From the NCBI GenBank assembly GCA_016765335.1, contig JAESQE010000110.1, forward strand, positions 2,563-7,626: a DNA stretch of 5,064 nt. Reading direction: 5' to 3'. This document shows positions 1 to 5,064 of the stretch, in pieces. The notes below the pieces were generated by a model. It was not told the origin of the DNA and did not search any database. It saw only the letters and a program-made list of their open reading frames with translations. Numbering within the stretch: the stretch's first letter is position 1; the number at the start of each line of letters is the position of its first letter. Both the position numbers and the translations under genes were made by a program. Source of the stretch: Planctomycetaceae bacterium (GTDB taxonomy: Bacteria; Planctomycetota; Planctomycetia; Planctomycetales; Planctomycetaceae).

Positions 1-1
1 C

Positions 2-544
2 GATCCAGTCCATAAAGTAACTATCGTGCCTCGCGGTCGAGCATTGGGCGTTACTCAGCTTCGTCCTGACGAGGAACGACACAGTATTGGCGAACAACGA
101 CTGCATCAACAATTGGCAATGCTGTTAGGTGGTCGAGCCGCTGAAAAACTCATCTTTGATGAATACACAGCCAATGCTTCAGACGACTTGAAACGGGCCA
201 CCGACTTGGCGAGAAAAATGGTTTCTCACTGGGGAATGAGTGAGACAATTGGCCCAGCTGCATTTCGACATGCTGAAGATGATCCATTTCTGGGCAAAGA
301 AATTCAAGAAATGCGGACTTACAGCGATGTGACCGCGCATTTGGTTGATCAGGAAATTCAGCGAGTATTATTCGCAGCAGCTGATCGGGCGACAGCTCTT
401 TTGATTGAGCACCGCGAGAAGCTAGACCGCGTTTCGTTGGAATTGGTCAATAATGAAATTCTTGACAACGACGAACTCGCGGAAATATTTGGAATTCGTG
501 TCAAACCTGATGATCATGAAAATAAGAAAGAGGAAGAGTCGTAA
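2..544 (+). CDS. ftsH: ATP-dependent zinc metalloprotease FtsH, C-terminal part (5' end outside window)
   Basis: FtsH is a membrane-anchored AAA+ protease that forms hexamers and degrades misfolded membrane proteins and some short-lived cytosolic regulators. Only the end of the peptidase domain is here. The frame is open to the left edge and begins [18 protein letters not shown], the conserved stretch just after the HEXXH zinc site of FtsH, so the GTG at 26 lies inside the gene and is not a start. Further family marks are [10 protein letters not shown] (about 130-159) and [16 protein letters not shown]; the second Asp of that motif (codon 185-187) aligns with the third zinc ligand, Asp495 of E. 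coli FtsH. A helical region follows, ending in a charged tail (KKEEES) before TAA at 542-544. The AAA+ module, transmembrane segments and HEXXH are upstream and cannot be checked. The visible part shows no frameshift or lost key residue. Family assignment is very secure; membership of a particular FtsH paralogue is not decidable. Confidence 0.96.
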   Translation, partial: DPVHKVTIVPRGRALGVTQLRPDEERHSIGEQRLHQQLAMLLGGRAAEKLIFDEYTANASDDLKRATDLARKMVSHWGMSETIGPAAFRHAEDDPFLGKEIQEMRTYSDVTAHLVDQEIQRVLFAAADRATALLIEHREKLDRVSLELVNNEILDNDELAEIFGIRVKPDDHENKKEEES

Positions 545-566
545 AGCTCTTCAATATGTTGTTTTT
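533..566 (+). terminator. Weak terminator-like hairpin at the ftsH stop
   Basis: GAAGAG (533-538) pairs with CTCTTC (547-552) across the stop codon, with one extra T-G wobble inside. A T-rich run (TTGTTTTT, 559-566) follows, but it starts several bases after the stem, so this is not a classical intrinsic terminator. Read-through into the helicase gene is possible. Confidence 0.2.
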
Positions 567-583
567 GAGAGACTCAATCGTCG

Positions 584-613
584 TTGATATTGTGGCGATG
601 TCCTCAGAAATAA
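584..613 (+). promoter_or_regulatory. Possible sigma-70-like promoter for the helicase gene
   Basis: TTGATA (584-589) is followed after 18 bases by AAATAA (608-613), in an AT-rich stretch ending about 40 bases before the helicase start. The -10 match is poor and AT-rich DNA gives such pairs by chance, so this is only a candidate. Confidence 0.2.
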
Positions 614-642
614 TTAATAATACACACTGTAAAAAGAAAAAC

Positions 643-655
643 GGAGTTACGTTTG
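643..655 (+). promoter_or_regulatory. Shine-Dalgarno fixing a TTG start
   Basis: GGAG at 643-646 lies six bases before TTG at 653-655. Upstream in this frame there is no ATG or GTG before the in-frame TAA at 611-613. The TTG gives a protein that begins at the usual distance before the helicase Q motif, so TTG is the preferred start. Confidence 0.7.
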
Positions 656-1783
656 TTTGATTCAACTAAAATAACTTTTGCCGATTTAGGCCTAAGTGAA
701 GAATGTGTCGCTCATTTAGCCGAGATTGGTTACGAGCACCCCAGTCCGATTCAGGAGAAGTTTTTGCCCCCGGCATTAAAAGGGACAGATTGTCTTGGTC
801 AATCTCAAACCGGGACGGGGAAAACAGCTGCGTTCATGCTTCCGATTCTGGAAAAAATCGGCGACTCCGAACAAGATCCCCAAGGCCTTGTTTTGTGTCC
901 AACTCGCGAATTGTCTGAACAGGTTGCACAAGAAGCAAAAAAGATCTGTCATTTTAAGGATATTGAAATTGCGGTTGTTGTTGGTGGACGTCCAATACGA
1001 AATCAGGTTCAGCATTTAGAGCGGGGCGTTGATATTGTTGTCGGGACTCCTGGTCGGATTATTGATTTGCATAAAAGAAGAAATCTCTCTTTCGATAACC
1101 TGAAAACGGTCGTGCTTGATGAAGCAGATCGAATGCTTGATATCGGATTTCGACCCGATATGGAATACATTCTCAAACGCTGCCCTAAAAAGAGACAGAC
1201 TTTATTGCTCTCTGCGACAATCCCTGAAGAGATCAGCAGAATTGCTCGTCAGTTTATGGATTCGCCTCAGCACATTGACGTCTCTGCTGAAAATGTCGTA
1301 ACGCAAACAGTCGATCAGTTTTATTGCACAGTAGACGAACATAAAAAATTCGCTCTTCTGGTTAAGCTTCTGTCCAAGGAAAAACCTAAACAGGTGATTG
1401 TCTTTTGTCGAACGAAGCGGAAAGCCGATCAGATTTACAATCGGTTATCGACACGTCTTCCCAGCGTGGCTGCTTTACATGGCGATTTGCCGCAGACTAA
1501 GCGTGACCGGGTGATGAAAAACTTCCGAGAAGGTCATGTTCGATTACTTGTCGCAACTGATATTGTCGGGCGAGGAATCGATGTTGGAGGAATTTCTCAC
1601 ATCATCAACTTTGATATCCCAGAACACTCCGACGATTATGTTCATCGCATTGGACGGGCAGGGCGTCTTTCTTCGGAGTTCCTGGGTAAAGCGTTTACCT
1701 TGGTGACTAAAGAGCAAGGCCCTGAGTTGACGCGAATTGAAATGTTGGTCAATCGAATGATTCCAGAATATCAAGTCGACTGA
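653..1783 (+). CDS. DEAD-box ATP-dependent RNA helicase (compact, RhlE/DeaD-like)
   Basis: This 376-residue protein is a complete superfamily 2 RNA helicase core, predicted to unwind short RNA duplexes or remodel RNA-protein complexes in the cytoplasm using ATP. All motifs are visible: Q motif (Phe9 to Gln34, with GYEHPSPIQ), motif I SQTGTGKT (51-58), Ia PTREL (83-87), Ib TPGR (132-135), II DEAD (156-159), III SAT (187-189), [12 protein letters not shown] (near 250), [12 protein letters not shown] (301-311) and [10 protein letters not shown] (331-338). Only about 38 residues follow motif VI, so it lacks the basic or RNA-binding tail found in DeaD, DbpA and many RhlE proteins. It starts with TTG behind a good GGAG. 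It lies 108 bases after ftsH on the same strand, so shared transcription is possible but unproven. Such helicases commonly act in ribosome assembly, RNA decay or cold adaptation; which applies here cannot be read from the sequence, so no symbol is given. Confidence 0.95.
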   Translation: MFDSTKITFADLGLSEECVAHLAEIGYEHPSPIQEKFLPPALKGTDCLGQSQTGTGKTAAFMLPILEKIGDSEQDPQGLVLCPTRELSEQVAQEAKKICHFKDIEIAVVVGGRPIRNQVQHLERGVDIVVGTPGRIIDLHKRRNLSFDNLKTVVLDEADRMLDIGFRPDMEYILKRCPKKRQTLLLSATIPEEISRIARQFMDSPQHIDVSAENVVTQTVDQFYCTVDEHKKFALLVKLLSKEKPKQVIVFCRTKRKADQIYNRLSTRLPSVAALHGDLPQTKRDRVMKNFREGHVRLLVATDIVGRGIDVGGISHIINFDIPEHSDDYVHRIGRAGRLSSEFLGKAFTLVTKEQGPELTRIEMLVNRMIPEYQVD

Positions 1784-1816
1784 ACGCCGTGAGGCATCCC
1801 GTGTTGCCTTGGAGAT

Positions 1817-1848
1817 CCCCTTTGCAAGTGATTCGCTAGAGGGGTTTC
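1817..1848 (+). terminator. Candidate terminator hairpin between convergent helicase and Nudix genes
   Basis: CCCCTTTG (1817-1824) can pair with TAGAGGGG (1837-1844) using six Watson-Crick and two G-T pairs around a 12-base loop, followed by TTTCTGTG. It lies 33 bases after the helicase stop and overlaps the last codons of the opposite-strand Nudix gene. The short T run makes it a modest candidate on the + strand; on the - strand no T run follows. Confidence 0.35.
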
Positions 1849-2390
1849 TGTGAAACCGTTTCGATGTCTTCCGTGGGTACGCTAAAAGCAGGGAAACTTT
1901 TTAGTGCCCGTGATTGGTCGTATTGCTGCAATGCCCAGCGATTCGAAATAAAAGCGAGATCTTGCCAAGGGATATCTTTCCAGTCATAAAGACGAACCTG
2001 CTGACTTTCGATTCCCGGAGAGAAATTCGCATCCAGTAGCTCAGCTCGATAAATCAAATGAACTTGATTGGCTCGTGGGATCGAATAGACAGCCAGCAGG
2101 GCGTCGGTTTTGATTTTTGCATGAGCCTCTTCCCAAGCTTCGCGGGTCGCTCCCTGGTCAGCTGTTTCGCCTAACTCCATAAAACCAGCAGGGATGGTCC
2201 AGTATCCGATGCGTGGTTCGATGGCACGTTTGCAAAGTAGGATTTTATCCTCCATCGCGACAACTGCCCCCACAATGATTTTTGGGTTCTCGTAATGAAC
2301 CCACCCGCAACCTGTGCAGACAAGTCGTTCGCGATCATCTCCCGGGGGGATTTTGTTGCAGAAGCATTCTGGAGGATTAAGATGGGACAT
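1836..2390 (-). CDS. Nudix hydrolase with N-terminal zinc ribbon
   Basis: This 184-residue cytoplasmic protein should hydrolyse a nucleoside diphosphate linked to another group, using Mg2+ or Mn2+ at the Nudix box. Residues 9-36 look like the small zinc ribbon found before the catalytic domain in this subgroup: Cys9/Cys11, then Cys25-x2-Cys28, followed by the HYENPK turn. The first Cys pair is CxC, not the usual CxxC. The Nudix box covers 69-91: Gly69, Glu75, Arg83-Glu84 and Glu87-Glu88 are all present, while the usual Gly near its end is His90. The ordering (zinc ribbon, [24 protein letters not shown], then FSPGIES) recalls, from memory, the plant chloroplast FAD pyrophosphohydrolase NUDX23. 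FAD or ADP-ribose is thus a possible substrate, but this is inference. ATG at 2388-2390 is the only ATG before an in-frame stop upstream (2412-2414); its ribosome site is weak. It converges with the helicase and diverges from the kinase. Confidence 0.93.
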   Translation of the reverse strand: MSHLNPPECFCNKIPPGDDRERLVCTGCGWVHYENPKIIVGAVVAMEDKILLCKRAIEPRIGYWTIPAGFMELGETADQGATREAWEEAHAKIKTDALLAVYSIPRANQVHLIYRAELLDANFSPGIESQQVRLYDWKDIPWQDLAFISNRWALQQYDQSRALKSFPAFSVPTEDIETVSQKPL

Positions 2391-2503
2391 GCTGTTGTGC
2401 CTGTTGTTATGTCAGGTGAATAGATTTCTTTTGGAAGAGCAACAAGTATTTCTTTCAGAACCAATAGGTCCAGATATTACGGTTCTGTTCAGTTCTTTTT
2501 CAC

Positions 2504-2509
2504 TATAAT
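2504..2509 (+). promoter_or_regulatory. TATAAT box, possible -10 of a long kinase leader or small RNA
   Basis: A consensus TATAAT stands in the gap, facing the kinase. The -35 position at the usual 17-base spacing (2481-2486, GGTTCT) is a poor match and there is no extended -10 TG. If real, transcription would begin near 2516 and give a leader of more than 300 bases that contains all the stem-loops listed nearby. Confidence 0.3.
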
Positions 2510-2641
2510 AGCTGAGGGGAAAAAGCATCAATAGAGAAGAGTCTGACTAATCCGTAGCAAGTTTCGGAAAACCGTCCTCCTGGAATTCTTAGAACTGGCT
2601 ACTCATTTCTTGTTGGTATAGTCTCGACCAAAGATCCGTTT

Positions 2642-2698
2642 CTGTATAACTCTTTAGGGAACCTCTCTTATTTGAATTCCAGAGGTTCCCGAATACAG
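2642..2698. repeat. Interrupted palindrome (two-tier stem-loop)
   Basis: GGGAACCTCT (2657-2666) and AGAGGTTCCC (2681-2690) are perfect 10-base inverted repeats around a 14-base loop. Outside them CTGTAT (2642-2647) pairs perfectly with ATACAG (2693-2698), giving a second stem separated by an asymmetric internal loop (9 and 2 bases). No T run follows on the + strand, so a simple terminator is not indicated. Confidence 0.75.
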
Positions 2699-2775
2699 TT
2701 TGGTGATAAAGAACAGTTTTAAAACCCTCTAACTCCCCCTTCGTAAGGGGGAGAACCAATTGTTTGAGGTTCCCT
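2656..2775. repeat. Terminal-inverted-repeat-like pair enclosing 120 bases
   Basis: AGGGAACCTC (2656-2665) recurs in perfect inverted form as GAGGTTCCCT (2766-2775). GAGGTTCCC also occurs at 2682-2690 as one arm of the inner palindrome, so there are three copies: one in one orientation and two in the other. The enclosed segment carries the C5/G5 hairpin and no coding frame. This layout would fit a very small non-autonomous element, but I see no clear target-site duplication at the ends, so mobility is unproven. Confidence 0.45.
2733..2753. repeat. Perfect C5/G5 hairpin, possible dispersed palindromic repeat
   Basis: CTCCCCCTT (2733-2741) pairs perfectly with AAGGGGGAG (2745-2753) around a CGT loop. 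With its flanks (AACCCTCTAA before, AACC after) it resembles in style the dispersed palindromic repeats of many bacterial genomes, which carry pyrimidine-rich CCCTCT...CCCC arms and the matching purine arm. On the - strand a TTAGAGGGTTTT stretch follows, so weak termination of leftward transcription is possible. Confidence 0.6.
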
Positions 2776-2829
2776 TTAGTGATCTGGAATCAATTGTAAC
2801 GATTATTCTTGATGATTTGAGACTGCACT

Positions 2830-4134
2830 ATGAAAAGTATTTGGGTTTGGCCATTTGAGCTCAAAGAAAAAATTGGCGAGGGAGGCATGGGGCTTGTTTA
2901 CAAAGCTCGTTATGTGAAGGACGACCGTCTATTTGCAGTCAAGCTCATTCCAGCTGATAGTAATAACAAAACTCTCATTGCGAGATTTGAACTTGAAATT
3001 GCAACTCTCAAAGAATTGCGACATCCAAATATTGTTCGTTCTTTTGGAGGCGTGTGCGAAGATAAGCAGCGGTTTTACGCAATGGAACTGGTCGAAGGCG
3101 GGACATTGTGGGACAAAATCCAGAGCCATGGACAGCTACCCTGGATGAAGGTTGTGGAATGGGGACGGCAAATGTGCGCAGGCCTGGCTTATGCGCATGA
3201 TAAGCAAGTGGTTCACCGCGATGTGAAACCTAATAATTTTCTATTGACTAAAGCGGGGCAAGTTAAACTCAGCGACTTTGGTTTGGTCAGCGTGATGTCT
3301 GAAGCAAAACTGACAGCTGACGGCAGAACTCTGGGGACCGTTCAGTACATGTCGCCTGAGCAGATACGTGGCAAGCCAAAGTTAACTCATCGAAGCGATA
3401 TTTATTCTCTGGGCTGTGTGTTTTACGAAATGTTGACCGGTCATTCGCCTTTCGAGGGAGACAATCCCGCTGTGATCCTTCAGGCACATCTTAAAAAAAC
3501 TCCAGCATCGATCTGTGCAGTTAATCGTGATTGTCCCGTTGTGCTCGAACAGCTGGTTTTCGACATGCTGGCCAAAGATCCTGAAGACCGTCCGGCAACT
3601 GCAACAATCGTTTCAGAGAGACTTTTACAACTGAAAGAATCTCCGCGGCTGGTTGAATCTTCTTCATCACAAATTAAAATGAAGAAAAAACAGCTGCCTC
3701 CACAGAGTCATAAAAGTTCGTTGTATTCGAACGTTGAGAAAAGTCTTCGATGGGCTTGGGGTTCCTTAACCGCTGTTCTGTTTATCCTGGCAGTTATTTG
3801 GGCTTTGACTCTGTTTAAACCAGATCCCGGAGTTGAATTGTGGATTGCTATCGCTCGTCATCATCAGGAAGAAATTGTTCAAGTTGCAGCCGTGCGGTCA
3901 CTGGGGGAATTGGCAGGTCGTCAGGATAGCTTGCTGGATGAATTGATGGACATTGCGGAATCCACAGAGACTAAACCACAAGTGGCTGTTGCGGCTTTGG
4001 AAATGATTGCCTTTCATCATCAATCTGCAAACCGATTCCGTTCACGTATCACAAAAATCAGCAAAAATCACCCATCAACGGCGGTACGCCAGCAGGCCAT
4101 GACCACCTTCAATGCGTTGAAGGCATCAGAGTGA
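2830..4134 (+). CDS. Membrane-anchored Hanks-type serine/threonine protein kinase with HEAT-like C-terminal region
   Basis: This 434-residue protein should phosphorylate Ser/Thr in cytoplasmic partners and relay an external or membrane signal. The kinase domain spans about 9-268 with every catalytic mark: glycine loop IGEGGMGLVY (15-24), Lys38 in AVKL, helix-C Glu56, HRDVKPNN (129-136), DFG (149-151), the activation segment with Thr167 and GTVQYMSPE (169-177), and DIYSLG (190-195). A polar, Ser/Lys-rich linker (about 270-305) leads to one transmembrane helix (about 308-329). The last 100 or so residues would lie outside the cytoplasm. They carry three evenly spaced helical units (VQVAAVRSLGEL at 350, VAVAALEMIA at 385, VRQQAMTTFNAL at 419) that read as HEAT-like repeats. 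ATG is the only start: an in-frame TGA sits at 2818-2820. The ribosome site is weak (TGAGA, 2818-2822). No phosphatase or FHA gene is adjacent, so substrates are unknown. Confidence 0.95.
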   Translation: MKSIWVWPFELKEKIGEGGMGLVYKARYVKDDRLFAVKLIPADSNNKTLIARFELEIATLKELRHPNIVRSFGGVCEDKQRFYAMELVEGGTLWDKIQSHGQLPWMKVVEWGRQMCAGLAYAHDKQVVHRDVKPNNFLLTKAGQVKLSDFGLVSVMSEAKLTADGRTLGTVQYMSPEQIRGKPKLTHRSDIYSLGCVFYEMLTGHSPFEGDNPAVILQAHLKKTPASICAVNRDCPVVLEQLVFDMLAKDPEDRPATATIVSERLLQLKESPRLVESSSSQIKMKKKQLPPQSHKSSLYSNVEKSLRWAWGSLTAVLFILAVIWALTLFKPDPGVELWIAIARHHQEEIVQVAAVRSLGELAGRQDSLLDELMDIAESTETKPQVAVAALEMIAFHHQSANRFRSRITKISKNHPSTAVRQQAMTTFNALKASE

Positions 4135-4168
4135 TTGGTAAGTGATGAGAACTCAAAAATCCATCCTC

Positions 4169-4185
4169 GGGTGCCTACGGCACTC
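4169..4185. repeat. Small hairpin after the kinase gene
   Basis: GTGCC (4171-4175) pairs with GGCAC (4179-4183) around a TAC loop, extended by G-T and G-C pairs to 4169-4185. It is followed by CACGACCC, not by a T run, so its role as a terminator is doubtful. It may be part of the same convergent structure as the next hairpin. Confidence 0.45.
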
Positions 4186-4192
4186 ACACGAC

Positions 4193-4227
4193 CCTGAACG
4201 GGATCGTATGATTTACCCGGTTACAGG
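4193..4227. terminator. Candidate bidirectional terminator between convergent kinase and DUF1553 genes
   Basis: CCTGAACGGG (4193-4202) pairs with CCC-GGTT-ACAGG (4216-4227), giving ten base pairs with two single-base bulges (4219 and 4223) and a 13-base loop. It lies between two genes that end toward each other, where a shared terminator is expected. Neither side has a true T run, so the assignment rests on position and pairing only. The perfect palindrome GATCGCGATC follows at 4227-4236, touching the DUF1553 stop. Confidence 0.35.
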
Positions 4228-4236
4228 ATCGCGATC

Positions 4237-5064
4237 TCAATTCTTGGTGATGACTTCATCTGCACACAATAGGATGTTAGCTGTAATTGTCCAGGCAGCC
4301 AGTTCGTTAACCGGCAAGCCATTAGCGACTTCCGGGCTACCTACTTTGATCAGGCTGGCAGCTTCTTCAGGAGCAGCGTTAAATCTTTGCAGATCCTCCT
4401 GATACCCTTTGACAAGAAATTGTAATTCAACTGAGTTTGGTGTGCGAGATGTGCATAGCTGAAACATGTGACTGACGATTGATTCTGGAGAAGTTCCTTT
4501 TTCTTTCATTGCACGGGCCGCCAATCCTTGAGCACATTCTAAGTACTGAGGATCGTTGAACAACAGTAATGCTTGCATCGGTGTATTTGTTCGTTCTCTG
4601 CGGACACAACTTGATTCCCGGGAAGGAGCATCAAATGTTGACATTTGTGGGGAAGGTGCAGTTCTTTTGAGGAAAGTGTAAAGGCTTCTGCGATGTACTT
4701 TTTCAGAACCGGTATCAGCAGTGAACTTCACAGTGTTTGAGCCTGAGTATCCAACGGCTGACCATAATCCATCTGGTTGAGGAGGTTTGACGCTGGGGCC
4801 TCCTTGTTTTTCATTGAGTAAACCGGAAACAAATAGTGCCTGGTCTCGGATTGGTTCAGCATCGAGCCGAAAGCGTGGCCCTCGTGCATACAGTCGGTTT
4901 TCTGGATCTTTCTCATAAAGATCAGGTGTTAGTTTTGAGGATTGCTTGTACGTGGCAGACAGTACCATCAGTTTGAAAAGATGTTTGACATCCCAGTTGG
5001 ACTCGCGAAATTCGACTGCCAGCCAGTCTAGTAATGCAGAATGAGTCGGGGCTTCGCCTTGTGA
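4237..5064 (-). CDS. DUF1553 (PSD1) domain protein, C-terminal 275 residues (5' end outside window)
   Basis: The - strand frame is open to the right edge, so the ATG at 4966-4968 is internal: sequence before it reads [16 protein letters not shown] and then [11 protein letters not shown], which is typical of this family. Further family marks, numbered from the first visible residue, are SATYKQSS (36-43), RLDAEPIRD (66-74), the [10 protein letters not shown] region, and the segment FDAPSRE...[19 protein letters not shown]. It ends with TGA at 4237-4239. Complete proteins of this type are large and secreted, usually with an N-terminal export signal, often a c-type cytochrome domain (PSCyt1), then DUF1549 and DUF1553. 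They are very numerous in planctomycetes and are suspected, not proven, to act in breakdown of complex polysaccharides. The upstream domains lie outside the window. The DUF1501 gene that often follows such genes is not downstream here; the kinase gene converges instead. Confidence 0.94.
   Translation of the reverse strand, partial: SQGEAPTHSALLDWLAVEFRESNWDVKHLFKLMVLSATYKQSSKLTPDLYEKDPENRLYARGPRFRLDAEPIRDQALFVSGLLNEKQGGPSVKPPQPDGLWSAVGYSGSNTVKFTADTGSEKVHRRSLYTFLKRTAPSPQMSTFDAPSRESSCVRRERTNTPMQALLLFNDPQYLECAQGLAARAMKEKGTSPESIVSHMFQLCTSRTPNSVELQFLVKGYQEDLQRFNAAPEEAASLIKVGSPEVANGLPVNELAAWTITANILLCADEVITKN

Larger units (their letters stand above)
2391..2829. other. 439-base gene-free, inverted-repeat-rich region between divergent genes
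   Basis: No convincing coding frame lies here; the open frames entering it are shadows of the Nudix gene. It must hold the promoters for both the Nudix gene (leftward) and the kinase (rightward). Visible structure sits mostly in 2565-2775: a small CGG-AAAA-CCG hairpin (2565-2574), a TTGGT/ACCAA stem (2613-2617 with 2627-2631), the interrupted palindrome at 2642-2698, the 10-base palindrome GTTTTAAAAC (2716-2725), the C5/G5 hairpin (2733-2753) and another GAGGTTCCC copy (2766-2774). CAATTG also occurs twice (2757-2762, 2791-2796). This density suggests a structured untranslated leader, a small RNA, or a short mobile or palindromic repeat. No known riboswitch class was recognised. Confidence 0.6.

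Noticed and set aside
26..28. GTG as the start of the left-edge gene
   Set aside because: The frame is open to the window edge and the preceding residues (DPVHKVTI) are conserved FtsH sequence, so the gene is cut, not short.
776..1015. Open frame on the - strand within the helicase
   Set aside because: It lies opposite a strongly conserved DEAD-box coding region and its product has no recognisable family pattern.
2171..2508. Open frames overlapping the 5' part of the Nudix gene (2171-2464 -, 2314-2508 +)
   Set aside because: Both overlap the well-supported Nudix coding frame, lack a clear ribosome site and encode no recognisable motif.
2510..2829. tRNA, known riboswitch or CRISPR array in the gap
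   Set aside because: No cloverleaf, T-loop or known aptamer signature was seen, and the repeats are inverted and few, not regularly spaced direct repeats.
4142..4402. Open frame on the + strand just after the kinase
   Set aside because: Most of it is antisense to conserved DUF1553 codons, and its product is Ser/Arg-rich without family features.
4966..4968. ATG as the start of the right-edge - strand gene
   Set aside because: The frame continues to 5064 with family-typical residues ([16 protein letters not shown]), so this Met is internal.
2..5064. A new defence or mobile multi-gene system
   Set aside because: FtsH, helicase, Nudix, kinase and DUF1553 genes are each ordinary families here, and three of the four gene junctions are convergent or divergent. 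No transposase, integrase, nuclease or toxin gene is present.

Overview
The window looks like chromosomal DNA from a member of the Planctomycetota, of moderate GC (judged by eye) and probably from the Planctomycetales (the order is a guess). The strongest evidence is a DUF1553/PSD1-type protein at the right edge, a family expanded in planctomycetes and their PVC relatives. A membrane-anchored Hanks-type Ser/Thr kinase, also expanded there, supports this. The other genes are ordinary bacterial housekeeping types.

Layout, left to right: (1) 2-544, + strand, the C-terminal end of the FtsH AAA+ zinc metalloprotease, cut by the left edge. (2) 653-1783, +, a compact DEAD-box RNA helicase with a TTG start and a good Shine-Dalgarno. 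(3) 1836-2390, -, a zinc-ribbon Nudix hydrolase, convergent with the helicase. (4) 2391-2829, a 439-base gene-free stretch between the divergent Nudix and kinase genes. It is rich in inverted repeats: an interrupted palindrome, a third copy of its arm, a C5/G5 hairpin and an isolated TATAAT box. (5) 2830-4134, +, a Ser/Thr kinase with one transmembrane segment and a C-terminal region that reads as HEAT-like repeats. (6) 4135-4236, a short convergent spacer with hairpins. (7) 4237-5064, -, the C-terminal part of a DUF1553 protein, cut by the right edge.

No pathway joins these genes. FtsH and the helicase are co-directional, 108 bases apart, and could share transcription. Nudix and kinase diverge from the structured gap, and kinase and DUF1553 converge. 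I see no rRNA, tRNA, CRISPR array, transposase, toxin-antitoxin pair or defence operon, and no complete new multi-gene system. The items most worth a second look are the inverted-repeat-rich DNA upstream of the kinase (structured leader, small RNA or non-autonomous mobile element) and the kinase's HEAT-like exterior domain.
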